From the NCBI GenBank assembly GCA_003615045.1, contig ML014129.1:1-64000 (forward strand): 64,000 nucleotides of DNA, read 5' to 3'. Under the pieces are notes generated by a model, which was not told where the DNA came from, searched no databases, and was given only the letters and a program-made list of their open reading frames with translations. Positions 22,633 through 32,765 of the stretch are shown in pieces. The stretch's first letter is position 1. Each line of letters starts with the position of its first letter. Both the position numbers and the translations under genes were made by a program. The stretch is from Caulochytrium protostelioides. Lineage: Eukaryota > Chytridiomycota > Caulochytriomycetes > Caulochytriales > Caulochytriaceae.

Positions 22633-24774
22633 AGAAGGAGCGATACAAAGTTGGCTAAAAAACGACTATCAACAGAGGATGAGCCGAGGAGTCACGAATC
22701 GGCACGGTACGCATATGCGAGCAAAGATGTTGATATGATGTTCGGTTGGATCAACAGAAGCTATAGGAATGTGACCTGATATCAACGGGACACGAAAAAA
22801 GCGATGCGACCGAGAAGTCGTGGAATGCTTGCGAAATGTCCACAGAAGAGGAGAAAGAACCGGTCCGATGCAGCCGAGAAGGGTGGTCAATGGGGCTGGC
22901 CGTGAAAAGTATAAACGTATGATGCAAATGTGATCAGCGCATGGCAATGTAAAGACTGCAAGCGTAATTGCCTCTCGAACTAGGTTCGCAGAAGCAGTCA
23001 AGCGTTGGGGTCGAGTACGGTTTCGTCAGGGGAAGGATACTGGATATACAATGATCGGCACTGAACCCAAAAGGGTTGGCTTGGTGCGAGAAAGAAAAGG
23101 TCCTGTCGGGGGTGGGTCGGGACATCCGTAAGCAGGTGCTGTAGACCAAGCGTCAAACGACGGAAAGCCAAGGCGGTCAAGGTTTGACGTGAACGACAGA
23201 GCTACGGATCATTTGTCTCTATAACTGGATCACGGCGTAGGCGAGGGGATCCTCATGACGGAATCGTCAAGAACGAGCGAAGTAAACCAGATGAATGGAC
23301 GACCACAATCGACATCGACGCCGAGGTATGTGAGCATGCGAGGATTTTCGGGTCTGCGCGTCGTGCCCGTAGGCAATCTTAAACAGATATATATCCGATG
23401 TGGCCTTCCGCACTCGGCAGTGCTGCCCGTGGCTGACGGGTGGGTCGGCGCCATCCGGCAGACCCTGCACCATGAATCATCATCAGCAGCGACCCTGCCG
23501 CGATAAAAAAAGCCGGCGGGCAGCCGTGTGGGAAGGCCGTCGCGATCCGACCTTCGACAGCGATCGCCGCTTGGACGACCGGCTCCGCTGTCGCCTCTGT
23601 CCTCTGGCTCGCTGCCATGCTCAGCGAGCTTGACGGCCTCGTTTCTCGCGATGCCTCAGCCAGGTATGGAGGGGTGCCGCGGCGCAAGCGATCGGCAGAA
23701 CAGGGGGGCCCGCCGGCGGTTGTCTAGCGCCTGCGCCCGCGCGGCAAGGCACCGCCAGCTCACCGACCAGAAAATAGAACCACCGCCTTCTCTGCGCCGA
23801 TGCCGTGAGACCGGCGAGCGCCCGGCAGCAAGCTGCCGCCTCTCTAAGCACCGTGGCCTTGCCGGGCCGGACCCGTGTCGCTGGTGCGGCGTGCCCGCTG
23901 CTAGGTGACACGTCCGCCAGGAGCGTTATCACACTCTCTCTCGATGAGGCACGTGCTGTCTATGTTTTTACTTTTTTTGTTGTATTTTTCGTTTGCCGGG
24001 CTGTCCGCGAGCGGCCGCAGACGTGCCGCACTGTCCCTTCCGTGCCTTATGCGGGCCGGCCGAGAGGGCCGTGGAGGCGCGGTAAGTGACGCTGGCCCGT
24101 CGTCTGTGCGGCAGGCTGCCGCCCCCAGTCGTATTTTAGGATCGCCCGCGCAATTTTATCCCTCTTACCACACGTAGACCAGCAATTTCGCGCGAGGGGC
24201 CGTTTATAGCATGAGGTATCAGAGGTATCCCCATGTTGGTATTCTGGGGTTCGACTGAAAGACGAGAGGGCAACCGGCATTCGTTAGGCCGGAGGGAGCG
24301 CCGCCACGCGAACCCAAAGGAATGCGCTCTGAGTGAGATGAAGACTCCGCGTGGTATGACCGGCATGATCAAGCGGAGACGGCCGCGTGTCGATAGCTGG
24401 GGCTGGAAACACGCTGTGATAGCCTCGGCATCCCAGGAGGCGGTTCTGGCAGAGTAGAAAAATCGCGTATTCTCGTAATACCCTAACGAATATGGAGAAC
24501 AAGTCTTCCACGCACCGGTGTGTCATAATCAAATCCTCTTAGACTGCCTTCGGTGCCCCTTTCTTGGGCTAAGGTCTCGTCGGGCGTCCGTATCACAGAG
24601 TCACGGAACTGTGGAGGGTCACATCGCGTGATTTGGCTCAGGCTGCAAGCAGACATGATGAACACGCTGAGAAAGTTCGGCTTAGTCATAAGTACGAATC
24701 ACGTCATTGTGCTTGGTCTGCGCGCATGGATTCCGCTTAAATTCATTTTAAAGAATCTATCGGCCCACCCTCCC
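22633..24774. other. Gene-poor, AT-richer spacer
   Basis: No domain-bearing frame on either strand. Base composition is visibly less GC-rich than in the flanking genes, particularly 22650-23450 and 24150-24770. It forms the left shoulder of the YqaJ/Fanzor-like island. Confidence 0.5.
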
Positions 24775-25280
24775 CGACCCAACAAGCATACCATGCCCTC
24801 CGTAGTGCGCCCTAGGGGTTCCCCACAGAGGCAGTAGCGCATCCTGGTTCAGTGCCGGATGCACTTGCCAACCTTGAGCTGCAGTGGTGCTTGCCCAGGG
24901 TTACGGCAAAGCGCCTTCGGTCTGACGGGTAAGGCCGGGCACCGTCGGATGTTCAACGCAGCATTAAGATAGCGGTTCATGAACTTGCCGTTGGTGGCTT
25001 CATATTACAGCAAACTTCGACTCACGGTCCCCTGGCGCTTGCGTTGCCCGTGATTCAGGGTCACGCTCGTCTTGGCATACACCCGGGTTATGCGGAGCCG
25101 ATCGACTGCCCTCGGCGCAGTGAGGTGGGCGCCCGCCTGGGACGTGCGAGTGGTTGGAACGGCGATCTCGCCGGGGCCAAACTATCGCTTCAGCAGGCCG
25201 GACAGCGCGATGCAGGCAATGGTGGTGGTGGCGGCGCTGAGAGAAGGCCCTCACACGCTCGCGGACCAGCACTGGCACGG
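24775..25280 (-). mobile_element. TnpB/Fanzor-like C-terminal fragment, copy 2
   Basis: Read on the minus strand, GKFMNRYLNAALNIRRC is followed by RPKALCRNPG and then VGKCIRH and a stop. This aligns with copy 1 (LVNRDLHAALNIRRC..RPIALCRNPE). Upstream, about 300 nt align with copy 3, reading in pieces as AVPT.RTSQAGAHLTAPRA and AKTSVTLNHG. The YAKTSVT-type segment resembles the EYRTSVT element just before the zinc-ribbon cysteines of Fanzor/TnpB. In this copy the pieces fall in different frames and at least one stop interrupts them, and the first Asp of RDxNAA is Tyr, so it is a decayed DNA-transposon gene fragment. Homology to copy 3 fades near 25270 and ends at the G-run block near 24800. 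Confidence 0.45.
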
Positions 25281-25599
25281 TAGTTTTATCCCGCTTTCTT
25301 CTCGATCCGGTTGTCTCCATCCAGCGCACACCCGCCTAGGGCGGAGTTCTGTGCGCAGTCGCTCAGGTGAAGACCGATATCACATGTTCGATCAAGCCGT
25401 TTCTACACTTTCAGCAGCGGCGGACCGAAGCCAATGACGCGCCGAGTTGTCAGATGGCATGCAAAGCACGAGAGATGTGTGACGATGTCTCATATCGCTG
25501 AGCCGCTGAATCAACCTCAAGACGCCCTTCAGCGCCCCTCAACCCTTCTCCTGATACCCCTCGCCAGACGCACCCCCCACGACTCACTCTCTATACACG

Positions 25600-26433
25600 A
25601 TGGACTCAGCGGCAGGCACGCCGTCGACACCCGCAGAGAAGGTGCAAGCGTTGCTGTCGCAAGTCCAGCATGCGCAGCAATCTGACGAATGGTTCGCGGC
25701 CCGTCGGACCCTCCTGACCGCCAGCGAGATCTTTTCGTATCTCCCGGGACGGCGGGGCAACCCGCATCTCTATCAGCCCGATAGCTATACCCGGCAGTTT
25801 GGCGACCAGGACCGTTCGCGTCCCTATTCCACCAAGCAGGATCTATTGCTTCGGAAAGTTGCGCCGGACGTGAATCCTTTCCGCGAGAATGCCGCTACTC
25901 GTCATGGAAAGCGATTCGAGGCCATTGCAAACCGGTGGTACGAAATCAATACGGGATCTACCCTTTATGAGTTTGGGCTGATCCAACACCCCCGGTATGA
26001 TTTTCTGGGAGCCAGTCCGGACGGAATTAGCGCTGAAGGCGTGATGCTGGAGACGAAGTGCCCGTATTCACGCCCAATTACGGGGTCATGTCCGTTTGGA
26101 TACTGGGTTCAAATGCAGATCCAGATGCAATGCGCCGATCTCGACGAATGCGACTACCTCGAGTGCGAGGTTAAAGAGATCACCGAAAACGTTTATCTCC
26201 GGGAAACCTCCCCCGAGCGGGAGGCAAGAGGCGAGATCGGCTGTCACCTGGGCTGCTATTTTCTGATCCGAAAAACTTGCGTGACGAGAATCCAACGAGA
26301 CCAGCAATGGTTTGCAGCGGTCCTTCCTCATTTGAAAGAAACTGCGAGCGAACTGAACCGTCTCTTGAACGATGCGGCATACCGGCAGAAATGGATCGAT
26401 ACCATCATAAAGAAAAAGACCAACCGCTATTAG
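25600..26433 (+). CDS. YqaJ-type (lambda-exonuclease-like) recombinase, giant-virus type, whole ORF
   Basis: A 277-residue, intronless frame with ATG in good context. It has the PD-(D/E)XK nuclease core of the YqaJ family: SDEWFAARRTLLTASEI (about 28-44), RHGKRFEAIANRWYE (E107), FLGASPDGIS (D141), MLETKCPYSRPI (E151 and K153 of the E-x-K motif), and WVQMQIQMQ (about 169-177). Family knowledge: 5'-3' exonucleases of phages and nucleocytoplasmic large DNA viruses, acting in recombination with an annealing protein. Spacing and the Gln-rich helix look like the NCLDV/protist subgroup. Treated as a virus-derived fossil it looks whole, with no breaks seen, so it is probably fairly recent or under selection. 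It sits in a gene-poor island between two TnpB/Fanzor-like remnants in opposite orientation. No partner annealing protein is seen nearby. Confidence 0.85.
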   Translation: MDSAAGTPSTPAEKVQALLSQVQHAQQSDEWFAARRTLLTASEIFSYLPGRRGNPHLYQPDSYTRQFGDQDRSRPYSTKQDLLLRKVAPDVNPFRENAATRHGKRFEAIANRWYEINTGSTLYEFGLIQHPRYDFLGASPDGISAEGVMLETKCPYSRPITGSCPFGYWVQMQIQMQCADLDECDYLECEVKEITENVYLRETSPEREARGEIGCHLGCYFLIRKTCVTRIQRDQQWFAAVLPHLKETASELNRLLNDAAYRQKWIDTIIKKKTNRY

Positions 26434-26639
26434 AAAAAAAAGGGAGTCGCAGTTCGGGCGCTAACATAAGCCGTGACAGTGATAGTTGATGTTCACTGCG
26501 GCACTTAGTACAACATGGACCCTCTCGACCGGCCCACGCTTGCTTTCCACCTGGAGCCAATCCCGAAGAGCATCTCCAAGGTGGATTTGCTGCTGAAGGG
26601 AGTCCAGCACCCATCTACCGCTGGCTCGAACATTTGGAA

Positions 26640-26803
26640 CGCAAGGCGGACGGGAATAATAGCAACCTGGTGAGCCGCGTCCTGAACGCCGCCCTATACA
26701 TCCGCAGCTTCCTGACGATGCGTGTCAGGCCTGCTGCGCTGTGCCCCGTTGTGAAAACCAATTCCCGACAGTCAGCGAACAAAAATTTCATCCGCTGCTG
26801 AGA
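26640..26803 (+). mobile_element. Possible TnpB/Fanzor-like tail, diverged copy 4
   Basis: One plus-strand frame reads NLVSRVLNAALYIRSFL, then RVRPAALC, and ends NKNFIRC before a stop at about 26803. This follows the order and spacing of copy 1 (KLVNRDLHAALNIRRCL..RPIALC..GKVIRHC), and the nucleotides share blocks such as acatccg and gcgctgtgcc. The frame stays open upstream to about 26500 without a recognised domain. The match is weaker than between copies 1-3, so this may be a distant copy or a coincidence. If genuine, it points away from copy 2, with the YqaJ ORF between them. Confidence 0.3.
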
Positions 26804-26931
26804 ACGGACGAACAAACAAACTGAAAGCGGACTGCATCATAAGTGGACCTGTAAAACAATCAACGAATTGCCGTCAAACACTTTTCTCTGAGGGCGCTGT
26901 ATTTTTCTTTTTCGCACTTTCGTCGTCTCAG

Positions 26932-27135
26932 GATGGTGGCGGAGTTACGCCCGCGGCCGCCCAGGCTGCGACCAAAACCCACGTGATGCCTTCTCCGCTC
27001 GACGAAGCCATTCGCGCTCTCCAGGGGCACATGACTCGTCGCTGCTCGTGGATGACGAGCGCTGTGCTGCTGGTTTGCGAAGGCTCGCCCAGGCTTGCTG
27101 CCGGGCACGACGCCATGAAAGAACCGGAGTTCTAG
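26932..27135 (+). other. Possible terminal exon (weak)
   Basis: A pyrimidine tract ending cgtctcag at 26931 is a good-looking acceptor. It is followed by an open frame of about 65 codons containing MPSPLDEAIRALQGHM and ending HDAMKEPEF before a stop. A gtgagc donor-like site occurs about 260 nt upstream. I do not recognise the peptide and found no confirmed upstream exon. Confidence 0.15.
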
Positions 27136-27428
27136 GCTGGGCATGGTCCTTGCGCTCAGGGTCCGCAGATCGCTGCCAGGGTCTCGGCGGAGCGACTCTG
27201 CCCCGACATGATGCGAAGGACGTCCACACCTTCAACTCCTGATCGATATGATCCATAGAGACCCCTGCCGAGACCACCATCCATCCTGCGTGATTCATGC
27301 GTGGTTTCCGGCATATCCGCACCGTATTGGTCACCGCTTCACCTAGCCTATTGCGTGCGTGGCACGGTGCGGCTGCGAGCCGGCGTCTTGATCCAAGGGT
27401 TACCTCATCCTCTCTCCACGCCCACGCC

Positions 27429-29678
27429 ATGACTGGTCCGAACGTATCTGCTACAGCGGCCACACTGGCGGCGGTGCCAGTCGCAGCTGCGGTGGAAACC
27501 GCGACAACGCCTGATACCCTTCGCACAAAACCGTCCGCTCCTGCCACGCGCCGGGTTGAAGACGTAGCCTTCGCCGAACCTATGTCGAAGCGATCGCGGC
27601 GCGACAACGCGGCCACGCCCGCGCTCACGGCTGCCGCCCCGCGACACACCGCATTTGTCCATACCCAGTCGCCTGAGGCCGTTGGGATCACGTGCTTCCG
27701 GTCCGGAAAACCGCTGGTTTCGGGCCGCGTGAAGAGCCGCTACGCCGACTTCCTTGTGAATGAGATCGGCATCGACGGGACGTGTCTGCGCTTAGGTTAC
27801 CCCACTCTGGGCGGTCTTCCTCCTTCCGCAACCCCCGTGGTGCGTGACGATACCGCGGCTGATGCTCTCGCGGACAGCGCGATGGCCGCGACGGCGACGA
27901 CGGCCTCCGCGGTCGCTCAAGCATCTGATGGTGATGCCGAACCGAGGCTTAAGGCCGATGCGCTGGACGAACTCCGCACGCTGCTCGTGCAAGCAGGGCA
28001 CGACGCTGCCGCACTGCAGACCACACTTTTGCAGATTGAAGTGCTGCTCGCCTATGAAGCCGCGCACCGCTCGTCAGACCGCAACGTTGAGTCCAACGCT
28101 TCGTCGCCGCCGCCGCCGCCGCCGCCCGCCGTGATCCCTGTCACCGGGCTGGACAAAGCGGCGCGCAAAGCAATCCATACGTTCTTCAAGGTGACGTTGG
28201 CCAACCGGTTGTGCAGCGAAACCAACGAGGGCCAGCTGTGCTTGCGCATCTGGGGCGCGGGCGAGAAGGCGCAGAGCCGGCGCCGCAATGCAAGGCCAAG
28301 CGGGACGGACTGGGCGCGTCGCGGCGGCGAGTACCTGCACTTCAACCTGTTCAAGGAGAATAAGGACACCTTTGAGGCCAATACGATCATCACGCGGCTT
28401 CTCGGTCTGCGCACAGGCGCCTCGTCCGTCACCTTCGCGGGCACCAAGGACAAGCGCGGCGTGACCGTCCAGCGCGCGTGTTTGCGATGCGTAGACCACG
28501 AGCGGCTGGCGACGGTGAACCAGCGCTTGCAAGGCATCCGTCTCGGCACTTTCGCGTATGCCAAAGAACCCTTGCGTCTGGGGCAGCTGAAGGGCAACCG
28601 CTTTACGATAATCGTGCGCCAGATCCAGCCGACGGCGGCCGCCGCCACGCTCGCCGGTGATGCGCTTCGTGCCGCCTTGCAAAAGCGGGTGATTGACGAA
28701 TTCGCTGAGAAAGGGTTTGTCAACTACTTTGGCATGCAGCGGTTCGGCACGCGTGATATCGGGACCCACCAGGCCGGAATCCTGATGCTTGCCGGTCAGT
28801 GGCAAGAAACCATCAACCTCATTATGGCACCCAAGTCTGGCGAGTCGGCCACCATCACCGCGGCCCGCGCGCAGTGGGCTGAGCACCACGATGCCAAGGC
28901 CGCGCTCGCGATGGGGTTCTCCTCACTGTACGGCTCGGCCGAGCGCGCGCTGCTGCAGTGGTATGCGCGTCACCCGGAGCTGCGCCACGATCCGCACGCC
29001 GCGCTCTTCAGCGCGCTGCCGCGCAATCTGCGGACGATGTATTTGCACGCGTACCAGAGCTGGATCTGGAACCAGATCGTCTCGATTCGACTGGACCGCT
29101 ACGGCCCGACGGCCCGCAAAGGTGATCTGGTGCTTGTCGATCCAGCGGTCGACGATGTCGACGACGAACTCGTAAGCGCGGTTGACGCCGCGAGCGCGGC
29201 TCCCAAAGAGGACGCGGATGCCGTGCCGCGCGTAGCGGTCCGCGCCTTGACGGCCGAGGAAGCTGCACAGACCTCGATGTTTGACGTCGTCGTGCCGAAG
29301 CCGGGGTGGAATGTCACGTATCCGGACTTCCTGTTGCCCCACTACCAGTCGCTGATGGCGCAGCACCAGCTCGACCCGCTGGACATGCGGCGCAAGTGGC
29401 ACGAGTGCAGTCTGCCGGGCGACTACCGCCACGTGCTGGGCCGGCCCCGAGACGTCACCGTCGCCTTCCAGCGCTACACGGACCCGCAGCGTCCGCTGGT
29501 CCCGACGGATCTGGATCAAATCACGGAAGCCCCCACCAAGTTCCGCGCAGCCCCGGCGCCCTTCCAGGCCTTGCCGGATGTGGGACCCTATGACGCGCTC
29601 ATTCTTGGCTTTACCCTGGGCACCTCGCAGTACGCGACCGTGGCTCTCCGCGAAATTGTCGAAGCCGACCAGGTGTAA
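27429..29678 (+). CDS. PUS7: tRNA/mRNA pseudouridine synthase PUS7 (TruD family)
   Basis: 749 residues from ATG 27429 (G at -3). A longer frame from 27297 would add 44 Arg/Ala-rich residues that look presequence-like but starts in poor context. Numbered from 27297: SGRVKSRYADFLVNEIG (about 142-158); the TruD catalytic core KENKDTFEANTIITRLL (about 350-366) and FAGTKDKRGVTVQR with catalytic Asp at about 385; VNYFGMQRFGTRDIGTHQ (about 475-492); YLHAYQSWIWNQIV (about 582-595); and the C-terminal DFLLPHY. PUS7 makes pseudouridine in tRNA anticodon/T-arm sites, U2 snRNA and mRNA. All core motifs are present. Low-complexity inserts sit at about 190-210 and 262-280 (poly-Pro). Convergent with the EFHC1-like gene, with about 130 nt between stops. 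Confidence 0.93.
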   Translation: MTGPNVSATAATLAAVPVAAAVETATTPDTLRTKPSAPATRRVEDVAFAEPMSKRSRRDNAATPALTAAAPRHTAFVHTQSPEAVGITCFRSGKPLVSGRVKSRYADFLVNEIGIDGTCLRLGYPTLGGLPPSATPVVRDDTAADALADSAMAATATTASAVAQASDGDAEPRLKADALDELRTLLVQAGHDAAALQTTLLQIEVLLAYEAAHRSSDRNVESNASSPPPPPPPAVIPVTGLDKAARKAIHTFFKVTLANRLCSETNEGQLCLRIWGAGEKAQSRRRNARPSGTDWARRGGEYLHFNLFKENKDTFEANTIITRLLGLRTGASSVTFAGTKDKRGVTVQRACLRCVDHERLATVNQRLQGIRLGTFAYAKEPLRLGQLKGNRFTIIVRQIQPTAAAATLAGDALRAALQKRVIDEFAEKGFVNYFGMQRFGTRDIGTHQAGILMLAGQWQETINLIMAPKSGESATITAARAQWAEHHDAKAALAMGFSSLYGSAERALLQWYARHPELRHDPHAALFSALPRNLRTMYLHAYQSWIWNQIVSIRLDRYGPTARKGDLVLVDPAVDDVDDELVSAVDAASAAPKEDADAVPRVAVRALTAEEAAQTSMFDVVVPKPGWNVTYPDFLLPHYQSLMAQHQLDPLDMRRKWHECSLPGDYRHVLGRPRDVTVAFQRYTDPQRPLVPTDLDQITEAPTKFRAAPAPFQALPDVGPYDALILGFTLGTSQYATVALREIVEADQV

Positions 29679-29807
29679 GTTTGAATCGCCTTTCCGGCGT
29701 TTCCAGGGCTCAAGAGGGCCAACAAAAAGGCAGAGTCACGACAAATAAGTCTAAGTTAAAACACAGCGCGTCAAAACACACAAAGAGAGTGGAAGCTATC
29801 GCGTTAC

Positions 29808-31778
29808 TTAAACGGAAGGGACGTGGGTGCGCAGGTAGTCCTCCGTGAAGGCATCGAGCTCGGTGATCTGGAACACACGGCCATACACATTGAGGCGGTT
29901 GCCCAAAACCAGGTCGCGGAGGCCGTAAGCGGTGCCGACAGGCTGGCCCGCGGCGACGGCCTCCTTGGCCGGCTTGGGCACGACACGCTTGTCGAGGAAC
30001 TTGCCGCCCAGGTGGCCCGTGTTGCGCTGGCGCGTCTCAAAGATGGCCAGGCCGCCGTCGGAGGGCGTGAAGCTCAGCAGGAAGCGGCGCGAGCGGTCGA
30101 CGGGCGCCGCGTCGGCGAGCACGAGAGTGCAACGCAGCGTGATGCCGTCGGTGTCGGGCGTCGGCTGCGCGTGCACGAGCGGCACGCCGATCGCTTGCGT
30201 ACCCTCCGGGGGCGGCGCATCGCGCGTCATCATGCCGCCACGCGTCGTCGCAGCCGTTGCGGCGCCGCGATCCGACGAGACGCGGTGCTGCGCTTCATAG
30301 TCGTCCAGCAGAATCGCGTCGAGCATACAGACGCCGTAGCTATCCTCATAGTACTGGCGCGTGAGCGCGTCGGCGTCGGTGATCAAGACGGGGCGGCCGT
30401 AGACGTTGATCATGCCGCCAGGCACAAGGTCACGGTCGGTGATGAAGTCGTCCTGGCTGAGCTCGCCCGGGTTGTAGGTGAACTCGACGGCGGGCTGCTT
30501 GCGGACTTTGCCGCGGTTGAGGAACACGGACGCGTGCGTCTGCGAGGTGGCGCCCGCAGCCGGGTGGATGCCCTGGGTCAACTCTGACGCATACTGCTGC
30601 TGCTGCTTCTTGCGCTCGGCGGATGCGACCGTCGATTCAAGGATTTCGAGCGTGTCGTCCGCCAGGTAGTACAGCACCGTCAGAGGATGGCTGGTCAAGC
30701 GGCCCGGGATGGAGACGTCGTCCCAGACAGCATCGAAGCGGAGCACGTGGCGGTCCTGCTCGAGGAACTGCTTGAGGCCGAAGCGGCCATGGGCGGGGCG
30801 GCTGACAGCGCGCGGCGCGCCGAACGGCGACGCCGGTGGCGGCGTCGGCGTCAGGGGAGACTCAAGCTGGTAGTAGTCGTACTCGATCCCGGCCTTGCCG
30901 CCGATCGGCTTCTTCCGGGCGGCCAAGGCGCGCATGAATGCGTCGACCGGGAAGGGGCGGTTGGGCGCCACCTGGATGTCGTGGTTCTCGAGGAAGGTGC
31001 GCGTGAATGTATCGCACCCGACGATCGTGATGGGACGCGCGTAGATCTGGACGGTGCTGCCCACGGCGATGTCGCCCATGATGATGTGTTGGCCGTTGGT
31101 GGCGCCCGCGCGCGGGATGCGGTGGCGGCGGATCAGGTCGCCGCTCGCCATCCCGCTGTTCGGGATCGCGGGCTCGCTGACATGGATGGTGTCGTCCTCC
31201 AGGTAGAAGTAGACGTTCACGCGGCGCACGCGCTGCGTCTCGTCGCGGCGCTCGGTCACGTCCTCCGTGAAGTAGCCGTAGAAGCGCAGCACTTGGCGAG
31301 CAAACGCGAGCCACGACGGCAGCGGCTGCTGCCGAGACGTCGCCGTCGTCGTCGAGGTGGAAGCCGGACGCGCGCCCGAGTGGAGCTGGGGAAAGCGGTC
31401 GGCGCTCGTGATCACCGGCGCGTCTTCGGGCCGTGTGCCGTGCGAGACGATGGGACGGCCGCCGATGCCGGGCGCCGCCGTATCGTGCATCGGCAAGCGG
31501 TTGTCGTAGTCGAGGGCATGGCTCTTGTGCTGGCGCGGGCTCAGCTTGTCGAAGTCGAAGCGACTGCCGGGGATAAACGGCAGTGCCTTCTGCAGCTCAA
31601 TGAGCGCGGGGTCGACCTGCGTGTTCAGCCGCGGCGTCGCCAGATACGTCAGCGCGTTGCCGCGGACGTCGTTGGCAGCCGAGCGGCGGCCCTCGATGTG
31701 AGAAGCCGGCGCGTTGCCGCAGCAGCTTGTACGGTCGCCGAGCGAAGTCGTCTGCAACCCGGTCATCCTGGCGTCCAA
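29808..31778 (-). CDS. EFHC1/Rib72-like axonemal protein with three DM10 domains
   Basis: 656 residues. Three DM10 (DUF1126) modules are readable: about 155-270 (VLRFYGYFTEDVTERR..RVNVYFYLEDDTIHV..GDLIRRHRI..TFTRTFLENHDI), about 335-500 (VLRFDAVWDD..LTVLYYLADDTLEI..YGRPVLITDADALTRQYY) and about 525-656 (FLLSFTPSDGGLAIFE..LGNRLNVYGRVFQITELDAFTEDYL). By family knowledge these are microtubule inner proteins of ciliary doublets (Chlamydomonas Rib72, human EFHC1). EFHC1 and Rib72 usually carry a C-terminal EF-hand part; here the protein ends right after the third DM10. Presence implies a motile flagellum, as in zoosporic fungi. Single exon. Confidence 0.9.
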   Translation of the reverse strand: MDARMTGLQTTSLGDRTSCCGNAPASHIEGRRSAANDVRGNALTYLATPRLNTQVDPALIELQKALPFIPGSRFDFDKLSPRQHKSHALDYDNRLPMHDTAAPGIGGRPIVSHGTRPEDAPVITSADRFPQLHSGARPASTSTTTATSRQQPLPSWLAFARQVLRFYGYFTEDVTERRDETQRVRRVNVYFYLEDDTIHVSEPAIPNSGMASGDLIRRHRIPRAGATNGQHIIMGDIAVGSTVQIYARPITIVGCDTFTRTFLENHDIQVAPNRPFPVDAFMRALAARKKPIGGKAGIEYDYYQLESPLTPTPPPASPFGAPRAVSRPAHGRFGLKQFLEQDRHVLRFDAVWDDVSIPGRLTSHPLTVLYYLADDTLEILESTVASAERKKQQQQYASELTQGIHPAAGATSQTHASVFLNRGKVRKQPAVEFTYNPGELSQDDFITDRDLVPGGMINVYGRPVLITDADALTRQYYEDSYGVCMLDAILLDDYEAQHRVSSDRGAATAATTRGGMMTRDAPPPEGTQAIGVPLVHAQPTPDTDGITLRCTLVLADAAPVDRSRRFLLSFTPSDGGLAIFETRQRNTGHLGGKFLDKRVVPKPAKEAVAAGQPVGTAYGLRDLVLGNRLNVYGRVFQITELDAFTEDYLRTHVPSV

Positions 31779-31821
31779 TCGGGGAGGGGGAGAGTGTTTT
31801 GATGGGTCGGCAACGATCGTC

Positions 31822-31861
<40 letters not shown>

Positions 31862-32281
31862 CGGTATGAACTCAAGACGCGGCTCAACCGGGAGGGCTTG
31901 ATGCGGGGCCACCAGAACCGTTGACCGACAGTGTGGGCGAACAGCGCGTGACACGATGCTTTAACGGAGGATGATGGCGGTCTGTAGGATACTCCGCCTT
32001 CCGGCCTCATCAAGGTGCGCACGAAAAGTCCTCTCGTTCCCTATGCAGAGCACATCCATGTGCTGGCAGGTCCTACTGGGACGCACGAGCAGAGATCGGC
32101 ACTTGACCCGTGAACCCCCGCAGGGACCCGTCGACCGCAGCGCTGCGTGGTCCCGAGGCCGGCGTGAGCCGCCGCCCATGCCTCACCCTACGGTAGCGAT
32201 CCCGCTGGCCATCGCGACGCACAGAACAGACCGCCTGGTCCCGCCGTGATCGGGCCGTCTGCGACTCGCGACCTCACCTCA

Positions 32282-32382
32282 GCATGGCATGGCATGGCAT
32301 GGCATCGCATCGCATTGCATTGCATTGCATTGCATCGCATCGCATCGCATCGCATCGCATCGCATCGCATCGCATCGCATCA
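32282..32382. repeat. Pentanucleotide microsatellite GCATN (about 20 units)
   Basis: Twenty consecutive 5-nt units of GCAT plus a variable fifth base, arranged in blocks: GCATG units first, then GCATC, GCATT, then a long GCATC run. The block structure suggests stepwise expansion of point variants. Confidence 0.95.
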
Positions 32383-32639
32383 CCCCTTCTGCGCTTTCGC
32401 GCGAGTTGCTCCACGCGTCGCTACGGTGGACCGGTCTCCGGCCATGGGCGGAGATTGCGGAGATGAAGGCGCCCCGCTCGCGTGCTGCGGTGCGGTGATC
32501 GGCAAAGGGCCGAGGCGGCCATCGGGAACCGAAAAAGGAAAATAGAGAAACGACCGAACCCCGCCGCGGCGGCCGCGACCCCACGGAGGGCCGGCAGGCG
32601 ACACCACACGACACGGCGCAGGCCAAACGGCCATCAGGC

Positions 32640-32765
32640 CCGCCCGCCCGCCAGCAGGCCGACCGATAGGTCGGTCGGTCGGTAGGCCAGCCAGCAAGCA
32701 GGCCATCCAGCAAGCAGGCAAGTCAGCAGGCCAGCCAGCAAGTCAGCAGGCAAGCCAATAAGCAC
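32640..32765. repeat. Degenerate tetranucleotide repeats
   Basis: GCCC/GCCA units pass into GGTC units (gtcggtcggtcggt) and then into CAGC/AAGC/CAGG/AAGT units over about 125 nt. It reads as an old, diverged microsatellite. Confidence 0.75.

Noticed and set aside
26510-26680. HNH endonuclease start (frame with FHLEPIPKSISKVDLLLKG)
   Set aside because: The peptide vaguely recalls phage HNH N-termini, but no His-Asn-His residues follow and the frame stops.
32282-32382. CRISPR- or telomere-like array
   Set aside because: Units are 5 nt with no spacers and no telomeric consensus; a plain microsatellite.
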